A stretch of 64,000 bases of DNA from Schistocephalus solidus (GCA_017591395.1 WEDG01002013.1:48719-112718); one strand, 5' to 3'; shown: positions 10,401-64,000, numbered from the stretch's first letter. Notes: generated by a model not told the origin, from the letters alone. Made by a program: numbers and translations.

Positions 10401-10553
10401 ATAGGTGAGTTCGCATCTCCTGACACTTCTCTTGTAGCTGGCGGGCGGCAAAGATCATATCGGATGTTCCGTGGTGTCGGTGGAAGCCACATTGGCTTTC
10501 CGGGAGCAGGCCCTGCTCTAGATGACCATTAAGACGATTGAGAAGGATACGGG
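7460..10553 (-). mobile_element. LINE copy B, 5'-truncated, abutting copy A
   Basis: Copy B is highly similar to copy A. Coding remnants occupy 10553-8341 and the noncoding 3' region 8340-7483, and it ends in (TG)n on the minus strand (about 7460-7482). The 5' end is cut inside the RT at about 10553, where it joins an unrelated sequence that itself resembles the LINE pyrimidine-rich block (atctaccgcactccctc). The TG tail of B directly touches the 5' end of A, so the two copies lie in tandem in the same orientation. Confidence 0.85.
8341..10553 (-). pseudogene. LINE copy B RT and zinc fingers (broken)
   Basis: RT pieces: 10138-10458 ([16 protein letters not shown]), 9813-10172 ([18 protein letters not shown]) and 9300-9834 ([16 protein letters not shown], then [16 protein letters not shown]). 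Frameshifts fall near 10190 (extra C in the QGCVLAP region), 9838 (T run) and within 9300-9780. Finger remnants are at 9150-9080, near 8840-8800, and 8458-8709 (CPHCARNLNSRIGLVGHLRIH). The first RT blocks are missing through 5' truncation. Confidence 0.82.
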
Positions 10554-12348
10554 CATCTACCGCACTCCCTCATCCCTCACCCTGCTGGCTTCAATGCCAA
10601 GACGACCAGCGGTGGGCTCGAACTTACAAGTATAAGAGGAACTCCACTGGCTTAGTCTTCAGCTTAAGTCCTCCAACCTCAAGAATGAAGCCTTCTTAGA
10701 AGGTGCTGACTGAAGGTGCAGTCACCTTTACATACCGTACGAATCTCACAAAGGCACATCTCGTAAGTGGACGCAATCGCTGGAACAAAAACGCTATTCA
10801 CCTGACGTTTTGGATTCATGCTCAAGTCCATCCTCAATGACAGCATCAGATGCAGGCGATTAATGCACGCCAAGCCCCCAAGGTACGGCTTAGGCGACGG
10901 GAGCTGGCGATACATTAAAATTCGGCGAGGTCGAAGTTCTTGGGTGAGCCGCAATCTTCTTGAGTTATGGGTTACCAGCCCCAGTCTATCAATAAGTGTA
11001 ATGACCTCGCACTTGCACATCAAGTGGTGGACGGAGTAAGTAGTCACGCGGGGAGCGCCTAGGCAACAGCAGTGTCGGGAATTCAAATGGCCGGTAATTA
11101 ATACGCCGATATCCAACAAAGGTGATTAAATTGCGGTGATTAACGGCTCGAATACCGGACATCGTGCCATTATAGCACTCAGAACAAGCATCCTTGATGA
11201 AGGGGAAACCGTTAATTTTGATCGGTGCGCGATAGTAGGGCTACTACATCCTATAAGTATTGCAAATTTTTGTGAATTAATTAACCGTATCAGATGCTGC
11301 CTCTGAGGCTGTATTCGAAGACGAATCGAACCGTCAAGTGAATAATTTTCTTGGTCCAGCGATCGCGTTTACTTCCTCTCAACTGCTTCCTGTGACTCAC
11401 ATGCTCACTCTTATCAACAAGGGTAAATCTTTTAAAAGTCAAAGTCCACAAATTTTGCCTACAGGAGGGCTTTAAGGACTTTCCCAGAAGCATTTAATAT
11501 GCTCAGAGCATTAGGACGGGTATTTATAAGGTGGTTAGTACTAGAAACACGCAGCCAACTTTATTGTTCCGCACAGCTTGTATGGGGCTCATCTATCAAT
11601 TTCATCAAATGTCTCTTAAGGCCATCCTCATTTTTATTTTTTGCTCAAAAACGAATCTTTCTTGTTATTAAACGTTTAAATTAAGTCCTTTCGTCCAAGG
11701 AGGTTAAAACAAACGTGGTAAATTCTCAAAAAAAACTATATTCAACTCAAAAGTAACTAAGTGACAACCAGTAATCGTCGCAATTCCTTGCAAGGAGTGA
11801 CAGGGGAGAGAGCAGCAGGCCGGTTGCAGGTGCCTAGGACTGTCGCGATGAGCACACCGCACACAGCGCTGACCCAAAAGAAGTCAACCTCCGGGGGTGC
11901 GTGCGATGGGAGAGGTGGGGGGGGGGGGAGGAGGAGAGAAGGATGTCAGAACTCCAAAGTCTAGTAAGATAAAGGTGTTGGAGACCGAGTTCACCGGCTC
12001 TGCTGCCCTCTGGTGAAGCTGGCAGTCTGGCTGATAGGCAGAGGTCCAGACTGCGGCAAAATAGCGTACAGAGTTTCGTCATCGTGGGGTTTGGTTTGTC
12101 TGCAAGGATATATTTACATTTAGTTCTTTTGTGGGGGTTAGGGGTAGCGGTGGAAACAAGAGATGGCAGTTCCCATCCGGCCTTGTGTACAAATGTTCGC
12201 TTTTGAGTAGTGGTGCTGATGATGACGATGATAGCCAAGTGATTCATCGCACACGCACGCGCGCATGTGCAGGTTGAAAGGCCCCGATATACCAAGGCAG
12301 GAGATAAAAGGGGCACACCGAGACGGAGCACCCGAGAGACGCATATTC
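10554..12348. other. Intergenic / 3' flank of the receptor gene
   Basis: No coding gene is supported here. 10720-11130 contains a segment (minus strand near 10815-10770) similar to one at 26815-26870; both may be untranslated Penelope-like sequence. On the minus strand an AATAAA signal at 11638-11633 is a reasonable poly(A) candidate for the receptor, giving a 3' UTR of about 0.7 kb. A G run lies at 11916-11930. Confidence 0.45.
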
Positions 12349-54604
<42,256 letters not shown>

Positions 54605-55200
54605 TATCACTATGCGATTAACTAATAATCCGCTAACCGTCTAGGCCTGCTGGAAATATGTACAGCGAAGGGCAAGTCTGTGACGTGTAGTGTGAACCCG
54701 GCGACCGTTTAAAGGGCGTGCATTTCGCCAACCGTTTCTCTGCAGGCGCTCTTACACGACACCCTGGCCAATCGGTGCGCTGTGGTTTGGTCGTCCGTGC
54801 GCACACGCACACTTCAAATGGTCACACGCGAGCACCCCGTGCACGCGTCGTCGAGGTGCCGGTCAAGGAGCGTCCCCATCCAGCGACGAGTAGTGCTCAC
54901 TACTTGAACGGCGGCAGCAGCGGCGACATTCCCCAATGGAAGTCTACTCTGAGGCTGTCTTGAACGCATAACACGTAGAGCCAGACGGGCATCAGCCCCA
55001 GTGGAATACTCCCTGTCTATTTCGATGTTCGTTTGTGCAGACGTATAGGTATACGCATGCGTTAATCGGGCTGCCACTTCCGTTCGCGTACGTGGAGACG
55101 GCGGCAAGTCTTTGAAGCCACAGACACAGCCACGTCGTCGGCACACCCTTTGATGTATCACGGCACAATAAGCTGTTGACAAGGGGTCGTGCTGCGTTAC
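54605..55200 (-). promoter_or_regulatory. Candidate promoter / 5' region of the receptor gene
   Basis: Directly upstream of the start codon, GC and CpG content rise compared with the AT-rich surroundings (54720-54910 and 55060-55150). No TATA box or defined element can be assigned. Untranslated exons further upstream, for example ending at a gtaacg donor near 55200, are possible but unproven. Confidence 0.3.
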
Positions 55201-56194
55201 CTTACTTGGTCCTCCTCATGGTCATGACTTTCGAGTGGAGGGAGAGGTACGAGGCTGGGGTGGTGAAGTAGAGGAGGACAACTAGCAAATTTTGTGGACG
55301 GGAAGGTATCCGAATTCCGTGGCAGTGGAAATCCTGATGTTCTGTGTATGACCTCAATGAGGCTGATTGCGGCCCATTTACATACCTGTCGGGGATACTG
55401 ACAGACTTTTCGATCGTGCGTACTAAGACAAAGAAAGTAGCTCAGATAACATATGCAAATGTTTTGGGCGACATCGTGGTGTGTCACTTGGAATATTTAA
55501 ATAGAGTAGGGTTGTCATTAGTTTAATTTATTGATCTAATGTGATGCGTACGAGGTCTTTTCTTGTGCAGAACATGCACCTGCAGTGGCTGGCCTATCTT
55601 AAGAAACGTCCACCAAAATTCTGCGAAGTCTTTTTGATAAGAAAGAATTACTTAGATAAGACTGTAATATTGATTATCGTGCAACATAATTTCAAGGTCG
55701 TTCAGTCGTGATACCGTGTTGCCTCAGTCTCTTCCCGGCCGTCTGAGAAAAACTACATTCGGTAAAATTTCCAATTTAAGCAATCTTTCAAACGAATTTT
55801 TGATGTCTTCTTAAATTACGGTATATTTTATCAAAAAAGTGAATAAAAATATTCTTTTTTGTTTATATTTGATTGCAAAGTACTCCGTTAAGTTGTATAC
55901 TTGAGGAAGTGGTCTCTTTCGGGCTAGAAAGCGGTTGAAATTATGAGGTTTTTAAGAGCGTAAAATGGCCATTCATGACCCTCGTGTCTGTTCGCTTATT
56001 AGCGTTGCATGTGAAATATACAACATTGAACGCATCTATTGCACAATTTTATGAGTACTAGATGACGTCTTCGAAAAGACCATAGATAAATTCATGATTT
56101 TTCTTTCATGAAAAGTATACGGCACATAGTTTGAAACCTCAGGCACAAGTTCCAATTATTCGGGAAATGGAAGGATGTATTTTTTCGAGTGTAA

Positions 56195-56345
56195 CTCATA
56201 AAAGAAACATACTTTGCTAGCAACTGAGTACAACAAAAGTATATTTATGTAATAATTTCTATAAAATATATTTGGGATTTGTAAGGACGTCGAAATCGAT
56301 ACGAAAAATCATACTACTTAAGTTGTCATTTTTCCAGAACGTTTT
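56195..56345 (+). repeat. AT-rich orphan repeat, copy 3 (diverged)
   Basis: Shares aaaatatatttg, ggacgtcgaaatcgat, aatcatactacttaag and tgtcatttttccagaacg with the other copies in matching order. Confidence 0.6.
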
Positions 56346-57015
56346 TTTTTTAAATGGCAAAAAAGAAGCAGATTCAAGAGCTGATATGTTTTCCCGACTG
56401 AGATATCTTAAGGTTATGTTACACTATACTCAGTTTTACCATCCCACCTAAGGAATGCTTCTAATCAAAAACAATTTTGAAAGTTTCCGCTAAAATTTCA
56501 TGAGATAGATCAGCTACTCTAAATCCCTCTGCCAACACAAATATGAACCAGTATTTACTAACACAGAATCAATTTCCGTGTCAGTAAACGTTGCTGACTA
56601 TACTTAACTGACTGAGCATGTTTTTAATATGGTCAGCATAAATTTAAGTATGAAGGCATAGCCTTACAGCGTTAACATACTTAATCATCTATTTTTTTTC
56701 CTAACCAAGCACGTTTTGCGAAGTCGTGATAAGCCGTGCCATTTGGAGTAAGGCAGATGCGTTTTGGCTTCAGAAATTTTTAGTACTAAATCTCTGAATA
56801 TATTTCCCTTAAAATGCACTAGATAATAAATGTAGATAATCATTTTGGTCGCATCAAGTATTTCATAGTGAAAAAGCATCCCAATTGTAACTTAAAAATG
56901 ACCGAGTGTATATCTACCAGTTAAACCTGCAATTATTTTTTTCGTTTTTCGTGCGTTTTGCTTTTGCTTTTTTAGAAAGGCTGTCCATGCTGCATGGGTT
57001 ACCTGAGCGAGATTA

Positions 57016-57090
57016 TAAATTTGCATTCGTTGATGAACGCTCACCGATCGCTAACGGAACTCATTCGTTCCGCTCTGCCTTGGGGCTCAC
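57016..57090. repeat. Short repeat shared with 61400-61470
   Basis: aatttgcattcgttgatg, aacgctcaccgatcgctaac and gttccgctctgcct recur with few changes at 61400-61470. It adjoins the SINE at 57135-57303 and may be its habitual target or an extension of it. Confidence 0.6.
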
Positions 57091-57134
57091 TCTCGAGCCT
57101 CGCCAGCAGCCGCACGGCTTCTGGTAGAAGAAGA

Positions 57135-57303
57135 GGCAGATAAATATTGCCAACAAAAACAAAGGAGACTAGAATAGTCACTTCAAGCTTATTAACCATC
57201 GTCAGCCAGTCATAACCGACCCCAGGTTGTGCATCACTCGAGGATCGAACCACGACTTGTTGCTTAGAAGTCCAAAATTCTAACCATTGAGCCACTGGTT
57301 CGA
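57135..57303 (-). mobile_element. tRNA-derived SINE, copy 3 (diverged)
   Basis: On the minus strand it has A box (tggctcaatggtta, about 57295-57281), an anticodon-arm-like ttggacttctaag, B box (ggttcgatcc, about 57251-57242), a hammerhead-like block (57211-57167) and the tail ctcctttgtttttgttgg. The head points to a tRNA-Arg(UCU)-type ancestor. This copy shows that the SINE family is dispersed. Confidence 0.75.
57167..57211 (-). ncRNA. Degenerate hammerhead motif in SINE copy 3
   Basis: Minus-strand order: GACTGG, core CTGACGA, a stem II-like TGGTT-AATA-AGCTT with mispairs, GAAG where GAAA is expected, TGACTA (stem III lost), TT, then CTAGTC closing stem I. The layout is conserved but the catalytic GAAA and stem III are damaged, so this copy is probably inactive. 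Confidence 0.55.
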
Positions 57304-57824
57304 TGTCTAAATGCTATAGTGCTGCACTCCGGACAATTCAGCGTAATATAACGACAAAAACTCTCAATAAATAAAGAAAACACAAAGACGCATAGTTCGA
57401 TTCTTCAACAGTAATACAATAAGTTGAGAAAAATCCCATGTCCAAATGACATCACAGAGGGTCCATAAATTTCTTCAGTTATACGGGTCACACTGCATAG
57501 TTAAGAGGGTATACAAACTGACGGACACAGATAATGTTATTTGCATCGCTATTTTACTTCCTTTAAAATTCTCATGGTCAAAGACATTTTAAAAGTAAAA
57601 TACCCTTTATTTTGGTGTAAAATTTTGAGCTACAATTTTTTTACGAAGTGAATGCAAGAACACAATTTTTGCTCGGATTCACGAATGTGGGATTTTTATC
57701 ATATGGAAGGTATGCAGCTCGTAGATCAAACCTCAAAACGCAGGTAAAATACTAGGCCAGGGGCAACCTTACCTAGAAATTGAAGGAAGTTTTTAAACCG
57801 AACCCAACCTTTTTCTTTAAGAAC

Positions 57825-57975
57825 ACAATTTTGAGTAGACGTAATTTTCTACAAAACGAGTTTAAAAATTGCTGCTTGAAACGTTTCTTACAAATCTATA
57901 GAAGGCATCGAACGTCAAGGAAAAAATTTATGCTACTTAATTAGCCATTTTGCCGAGTGTGGTTTCTGCATATAG
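57825..57975 (+). repeat. AT-rich orphan repeat, copy 4 (diverged)
   Basis: gtagacgtaattttctac, ggcatcgaacgtcaagg, atgctacttaattagcc and a gagtgtggtttctgca end follow the order of copies 1-3. Confidence 0.62.
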
Positions 57976-59042
57976 CCAGAAAGAACTACATTATAAACCG
58001 GAATTGTGACGTGCTTAAAATATCTTAGGATTAATTTGTAGGATGATCAATATTAAAATCACATTTAAGTAATTGCTTTTAATCGCAAACACACCAGACG
58101 CTTGGTGCGCATTTCATAAGCGCGATCACTAACGGTGTGTATCAGCAAGTTTTTAAACTCTTGCTCATACCTTTCCTTGAACAAATTGCGGTGTGGGCAT
58201 CCACCTACAAAATAGCAGAGAAAAGTGTTTGTTTGTGCCTCTGATCGAATGCACAGGAAGAAATCCCTTTTCTTTGAAACTTAGGCTCCATTTTAAGTGA
58301 TTGTACAAAGTTGGTCTAAACCTTTAAGGAAAGAAAAACCAGCTTCTTAAAAAAGCTAAGCGGATACAAAAGTCTTGAATGAACCATCTTTATTTGGTAG
58401 CTAGGAATACTCTAAAATATCCAGTTTTTCTGCTGACATCAATCGACTAAGAAATTGTTTCTCAAGAGCACCTAAAAAATCAACTACCATACAAACACCA
58501 GAGCGAAAGCACGCATTTTACGCTTGCAAAGTTCTGCGCATACACAAACAATGTTAGGCTGCTTATACCTTGAATTTTGTGCTCGGTGACAATCGTCGCT
58601 ACCTACACCTTTACCGCAAGGGATATTTCTATGACTAGGCCTACAGTGCGGCTTTATCGAAAGTATGTTAGTTTCTATGGCCTAAATCAACATACTAATA
58701 ATTGTGTTCACTAGGAACTAAAAGATCAGCCATAGCCACGCCAGGTGGGAACGGTTGTCACTTGCAGCCCATTGGTTTCATTGTAGCGGGGCGAAATTTG
58801 GCACATCCCACTCCTCTTACGCCCAACGCGTTCCGATGGCGAGACGCGATAATGACGGCGAGAAGCTGGACGTGGGAGCTGTTAAAGGCAAATCTAAACT
58901 GTCCATCTGGGAGTATCGTACAGGACCTGTTCCTAAAAAGTCATGTCCGGATCACCTGACTCTTGTCCTGCACTTAATAATTGCAGAAATTATTTTCCCG
59001 ACTGTTCATTACCTCTACACCAACCAGGTTTCATAGACAGAC

Positions 59043-59075
<33 letters not shown>

Positions 59076-59165
59076 TTGTGGTCGGATCTCACATCAATAA
59101 GAGCTCCATAAAGGCAACATAGAAAAGCAGACGTTGCAGCCTGATGCTCAATACCAGGTAGCACC
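59076..59165 (-). mobile_element. LINE 3'-region fragment
   Basis: ggtcggatctcacatcaa, gctccataaaggcaacat and gttgcagcctgatgctca match 7720-7800 of the LINE 3' region, oriented like copies A/B. Confidence 0.6.
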
Positions 59166-59289
59166 GTTTTCGTCATTTGACATCCTTTAAAGGCAATGGT
59201 CGTTAGAGCTTCTTTATAGGTTCACCGCGTGCTTATTGTGAGGTAGTTCGGTACAGCACTAAAAGCGACGGTTAAAGGGCACATTGGCT

Positions 59290-60440
59290 TTCCAAAGTTA
59301 GCAAGGCCATCGGTCGACTGCGAGTCGCTATGTGGAATCGACTTGGCCTTCATCTCACCACCAAACTGAAAACATCTAAGACCGTTATCTTGGCAGCACT
59401 ACTATGTGGAGCGCCTACCTGGACAGTCTATGAGCAAAAAAAAACAAGGAAACTCAACCACTTCCACCTCAGCTGCCTTCACAGAATGCCGAAGCTGAGA
59501 TAGCAAGGCAGAATTTCAGATATAAAAGTCTTAGAACAGACCGGAATTCTTAGTGTCCATTCCATGCTGTGGCATCTGAAAGTACGATGGAGCGGCAACC
59601 TCATGAGGATGGATGAGGAGTGATTACCCAAGTCATTTTTCTAAGGAGATGGCTCACCAACATGGAAAAAAACACGATGCTACAAGGAAATCTCGGAAAA
59701 TTCACTTAAGCACTTGCAAATCAACCCGTAACCCTGGGAGGACCTCAACCAGGACCAACGGCCTAGAGAAGAGTAAGGAAGACTGGAGTAGCAGTCTATG
59801 AAGCCAACCAGATCACCGCTGCAAAATCCAAAAGAGTGGCTTGCAAATCACAAGAGCCTCCGATCCACAACAACAACAGCTAACAACTGTCAACATTCAC
59901 ACACTGGAAAACGAACATTTCGTGCGCTGATCGGCCTCAAAGGACATCTCCGGACCCGACGCAATAACAGCCTGACAATCCAAACTGCTGCCGCCACAAA
60001 CACCCCCTGTCATCACCCCTACCCCAACCCTCCCCCTAACACCGGTGTCCACGGTCTTTATGTCCTGCGCCGTTGATCTTCGTCATCTCCATCACAATCC
60101 GCTGACAGGAACGACGACCACCACCACCATCGCGTCTCATGCGTCAACCACCGATGAAAGCACTCCGAAGTCCAGCCAACCACTGCCCTCATGATAACCT
60201 TCTCCACCACCAGCTATTTGGACTCGGTCCAAAGCTGCCCTAATCGCAATCGCATCTTCACCTCGAGCATTGGACTGGTTGGCCATTTGAAAACCCATCG
60301 CATGGAGATTGGCAAACCAGTGGCAGGGGCATCAGCATACATTTACCGCGCCCGTCTCAACTTTCCACGTTGCCCACACACAGTCAGTCTCCACATGGAC
60401 CTAATTGATCACATGATCCTCCATGAAAACCAGTGGTAGA
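59290..60440 (+). pseudogene. LINE copy D: RT C terminus and zinc fingers (old)
   Basis: Opens with [20 protein letters not shown] and [18 protein letters not shown], the C-terminal RT region, then [15 protein letters not shown]. Fingers follow with diverged residues, for example CPNRNRIFTSSIGLVGHLKTH (60230-60300) and CPHTVSLHMDLIDHMILH (60370-60425). It is 5'-truncated, frameshifted and clearly older than copies A-C. Its orientation is opposite to A and B. Confidence 0.75.
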
Positions 60441-60639
60441 ACATCTCCGGTCATATTACGTTACCGCATATCTCCTTACCAACACCTAGACCACACATGA
60501 AGACCTCAGAAGCATGAAAACATGAAAACCCCGCTCTTTAGCTCCTTCGTCCTGTTGTTCCTTCGCTACATTCATGCTACCATTAGTTTATCTTTTTATG
60601 TGAACTCCTGGTGTGGTCTATGGGGGGGGGACGGTCGTG

Positions 60640-61150
60640 TGTGTGACATGAGCAGACGGGCTTTTTCGAACTCTATCACTCACCTCCCCCAGTCTCAGTA
60701 TCATTTGATTGACCGACTCGGACATTCGACCGGTGCGCGGGAAAGGGCAGAGTGCGTGCATTCGACTCTCAGCGCATATTCTTCACTATAAAAATTGGGA
60801 GCGCTTGAAGCTATCACGTTGCGCTAAAAGCTTTGGCCTTGGAGGTTGCCAAAGGACGAAATAACTCGGACGCCGCAGTCAACCCAGTGTGTTTTTGTGT
60901 AAATTGGTCAACCGGTGGATTAAGAGTCAGGCTGCAATGGCTCCTTCTTAGTGCGATCTTTATGACACTCCCATTCAGTAGGATCCGAGTCGGTGTGGTG
61001 GCACGCTTAGGCGCAGGTTCTAGTCATGCAAGTTACTTGCGCCTCCTCCTGCCTCCACTTTTCTTGACTTGCTCCTAATACGGCGTTCAGTTTTGAGAGG
61101 AGAGAATGCTGTAGGTGCTTGTAAGACTAATATCACTGTAAACTAAATGA
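60640..61150 (+). mobile_element. LINE 3' region of copy D
   Basis: ctctcagcgcatattcttca, gcgctaaaagctttgg, ggctgcaatggctccttctt and cattcagtaggatccgag repeat the 3' region of copies A/B in plus orientation. It follows copy D after about 200 bases of unrelated sequence. Confidence 0.72.
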
Positions 61151-61563
61151 GGCACATGTCACCGTCACCGAACCACCCTACCCTGCATCACATGGAGAAA
61201 AATGCCGGTAATGCTGGTTGAACTGTCAGGACAGATCCGAGCTGAATCGACCTCACCATCTCTTCCCCCTCCCATACCAAAATGCCTTGGCCGAACCAAT
61301 CCAATGATCTGGAGCAAAGCCTCCGTCGAAAATGTTATACGCGAACATACACATACACGATATGTCCATCGCAATTACTGATGAGAGTGCAATCTAGCGC
61401 ACGATTAATTTGCATTCATTGATGAACGCTCACTGTTCACTAACAAAACCACATGTTCCGCTCTGTCTCATGGATATTTTCGGGATTCTATAAGGGGTTA
61501 CTTAAGCATGCTGGGCAAGATCAAAAGATATTTGAGCAAGTCTCTACGGGAAAAGCATGGCCG

Positions 61564-62900
61564 GTCAAAGCGCCACGGTATTCACCTGAACACCAAACTG
61601 AAGATGTACAAGGCCGTCGTCTTGACGACACTGCTTTACGGAGAGGAGACCTGGACCGTCTACTCGAACCAAGCCAGGAAGCTGAATCACTTTCATCTCA
61701 GCTACCTCCGCAGAATACTGAAGCTGAGATGGCAAGACAGGATCCCGGACACGGAAGTTCTGGATCAGACCGGAATCCTTATCATCCGTGTCATGCCTGA
61801 GGCAGGTGCAACTGCGATGGAGTAGCCACCTGGTGAGGATGAAAGACGAGCGACTACCCAAACTAATCTTCTACGGAGATGTCGCCATGGGTTCTCGTCG
61901 ACAACGGGGTCAAATATGACGCTACAAGGACACTCTGAAGACCTCCCTGAAGCAAATGCAGATCAACCCGGTGACCTGAGAGGACCTCGCTTAGGATAGA
62001 TCAGCATGGAGAAAATCCGTGAAGACTGGTTCAGCAATCGATGAGGCAAACCGGATCGCCACCGCCAGGGCAAAAAAATAGTGGTACGAAAAATCACCAA
62101 TGCCTCCGATAAACACCGCCAGTGTCCAGGCCCTTCCAACATGCCCGCGCTGTCAACGCATCTTCCGCGCGCAAATTGGCCTGGTCGGACATCTTCGGAC
62201 ACAATGCATCAACAATCCAACAATTCAAACTTCTACGTCAAATTCTGTCAACCCTTTCGGTCTCAACTTTATTACTCTCAGCATCATAGAGACCACATCC
62301 CAATACTCATCACCTTTTAACCCCACCACCGCCTTAGCCGCCGTCACCACCACCACCAGCGGTGGTGACTCTCTCCTAAACTGTCCTCAATGCGACCGCA
62401 AATTCAGCTCACGCATCAGCCTGGTCGTTCACTTGTGAATCCATCGTACAGAGACTGGTGAACCAGTGCCTGGAGCACCAACACACAGCAGAGATTGCCA
62501 CCTCCACTGCCCTCACTGTCATCGTGCATTCATTCATCGCATGGGCCTGTTGGTCACATGCATATCCATGACAGCGAATTCGCCGCAGTGCCGACTACAC
62601 CGATACTACATGCACACCCTCCGATCCTGTCATTCTTACCGCCACTGCCACCCCACTACCACGAATGACATCCCCCAGCATCTCCCGTTTTTCTCCTGCC
62701 CACACTGCGCCCGCAGTTTCAGCTCACGCATGGGTCTGGTCGTTCACCTGCGAATCCATCTCACGGAAACCGGTGAACCACTGCCTGGGGCTCTGAAATA
62801 CCGTCGACGTGCCCGCCTTCACTGCCCTCACTACTCCCGCACATTTGCACACCGCATGGGCCTATAAGGACACATGCACCTTCATGAAAACCTGCGGTAA
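61564..62900 (+). pseudogene. LINE copy C RT tail and zinc fingers (broken)
   Basis: RT C terminus: [20 protein letters not shown] (61608-61660) and [15 protein letters not shown]. Fingers: CPRCQRIFRAQIGLVGHL (62140-62200), CPQCDRKFSSRISLVVHL (62380-62435), CPHCHRAFIHRMGLL (62511-62560), CPHCARSFSSRMGLVVHL (62697-62750), and a last unit where Cys is replaced (CPHYSRTFAHRMGL) followed by a stop. It confirms the five-finger layout seen in copy A. Confidence 0.82.
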
Positions 62901-63773
62901 ACCACCGGAGGCTAAGCTACATAATCGCACACTACCTACACCAATACATCGACAACACCCTCACAATCACCATTAACCAGATTATATCACGGTTTCCTAG
63001 AAACCGTGGCTTGGAAGGCTGTCAATCTGACGCTTCCACCAGACCACGCCGTCAGCCCAGTGTATGTGCTGTGTGTGTCAAGTGGCTGACCAGTGGTCTG
63101 GGAGTCAGACGGCGATGGCTCCTCCATATCCCCTGAGTAAGTAAATCCTGGTGCGTGTGGTATGGGGGTCAGGTTGTGCTGTGGCGCGCAAAGACGGGTA
63201 CACCGACCCGTCAGCCAATGCGCCCACTCCCACACCAGACAACTCACTGGCTCGGACGGTGGTCTGATTGTGGGGTTAGGGGAAGTGTGAGCTCGACGGC
63301 TCAGCGCATTTTCCTCACTATAAATAATCTGACGCGCCTGAACCTATCATGATGTGCTAAAAGCCGTGGCTTGGAAGGTTGCCAACTGACGGGATAACTC
63401 GGACCGCGTGGTCAGCCCAGTGTGTGTTTTTGTGTGAAGTGGCTGACTGGCGGACTGAGAGTCAGGCTGCAATGGCTCCTTCTTAATGTGGTCTTTATGG
63501 CACTCCCATTCAGTTGGAATCTGAACCAGCACACTCTTGTAATGTTATGTTCTTTTTGGTGTTGGACCACAGTGCGTGGGCCTGCGACCTCTCCCATCTT
63601 CGGTCTTCTTGACTCTGTCTTGACACCGGGCTCAGGTGGGGGAGTGGAACATAGAGTGAGGTGGGCGCATTGAAAAATCTACTCTCACTGCAACCAAGTG
63701 CAATTCACCGTCCCTGTACCACCCTATTTTGGAGTATATTGTGGACCTCGTCGAAAACGACGGTCCAACTGGC
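61564..63773 (+). mobile_element. LINE copy C (5'-truncated), plus strand
   Basis: Starts inside the RT C-terminal region ([13 protein letters not shown]), continues through the fingers to a stop near 62900, then the noncoding 3' region (62960-63773), ending at gtccaactggcgtgtgg with only a short TG tail. It closely resembles copies A/B but lies on the opposite strand. Confidence 0.82.
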
Positions 63774-63960
63774 GTGTGGGATCGATAAAGTTCTTATTAG
63801 ATGCTTGGGCCATGACGTACGAACAGTCTTGGCTTGGGAGTGTGTTACCGGGAGGTAACACGCATCGGGATTCATTGACTTCTTCCTAAGGCCATTATGG
63901 CACTTCTATCTGCGCAATATCCACGGGAGCCAGATTCATTTGGAGCTAGAAACCAGCTCG
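63774..63960. other. Spacer between LINE copies
   Basis: Unique-looking sequence with one small perfect hairpin (gtgttacc/ggtaacac, about 63840-63862). No gene. Confidence 0.5.
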
Positions 63961-63961
63961 T

Positions 63962-64000
63962 GTTTGGTGTTCAGGTGAATACCGTGGCGATTCCACACGG
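63962..64000 (-). mobile_element. LINE RT fragment running off the window
   Basis: tttggtgttcaggtgaata and ccgtggcgattccacacgg match copies A/B (for example 9685-9721) in the same orientation. The rest lies beyond 64000. Confidence 0.8.

Larger units (their letters stand above)
55201..59037. other. Intergenic AT-rich region
   Basis: No coding gene recognised. It holds two orphan-repeat copies, a SINE copy and long AT-rich tracts. A (GA)n run closes the stretch at 59038-59074. Confidence 0.5.

Overview
The window looks like a piece of a flatworm nuclear genome, most likely a diphyllobothriidean tapeworm (Schistocephalus / Spirometra / Dibothriocephalus type). Three things point there: a split gene with very large introns, a heavy load of degenerate retroelements (a LINE whose RT is followed by C2H2 fingers, Penelope-like elements, tRNA-derived SINEs) and long microsatellites. 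The species assignment is inference; nothing in the window names the organism.

One host gene dominates. A minus-strand receptor runs from its start codon at 54604 to its stop at 12349. I can join seven well-supported coding exons, plus one tentative exon, with matching splice phases. The product has a signal peptide, four TNF-receptor cysteine-rich domains, one membrane segment and a C-terminal death domain split over the last two exons. Domain order and cysteine spacing closely match the p75 neurotrophin receptor (NGFR/TNFRSF16). Its introns (0.6 to 11 kb) hold old LINE pieces, a Penelope-like element at 35.4-37.1 kb, tRNA-like elements at 29.3-29.8 kb, an AT-rich element with two hammerhead ribozyme folds at 31.36-31.71 kb, and large (CT)n and (CTA)n arrays.

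Layout: 1-515, two copies of a tRNA-derived SINE that carries a hammerhead ribozyme motif directly after its tRNA-like head; 550-3040, a head-to-head palindrome of two Penelope-like fragments; 3046-10553, a tandem cluster of minus-strand LINE copies (RT plus C2H2 fingers) with TG-rich 3' ends; 10554-12348, 3' flank of the receptor gene; 12349-54604, the receptor gene; 54605-59037, upstream and intergenic DNA with a degenerate SINE copy and copies of an AT-rich orphan repeat; 59076-64000, more copies of the same LINE, mostly on the plus strand.

The most notable non-standard signal is self-cleaving RNA. Five hammerhead-like folds in two unrelated contexts (SINE and AT-rich tandem element) share a loopless three-pair stem III, the form reported for retrozymes and Penelope-linked hammerheads. 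Penelope-like reverse transcriptase remnants lie in the same window. Nearly all transposon coding regions here are broken by stops and frameshifts.
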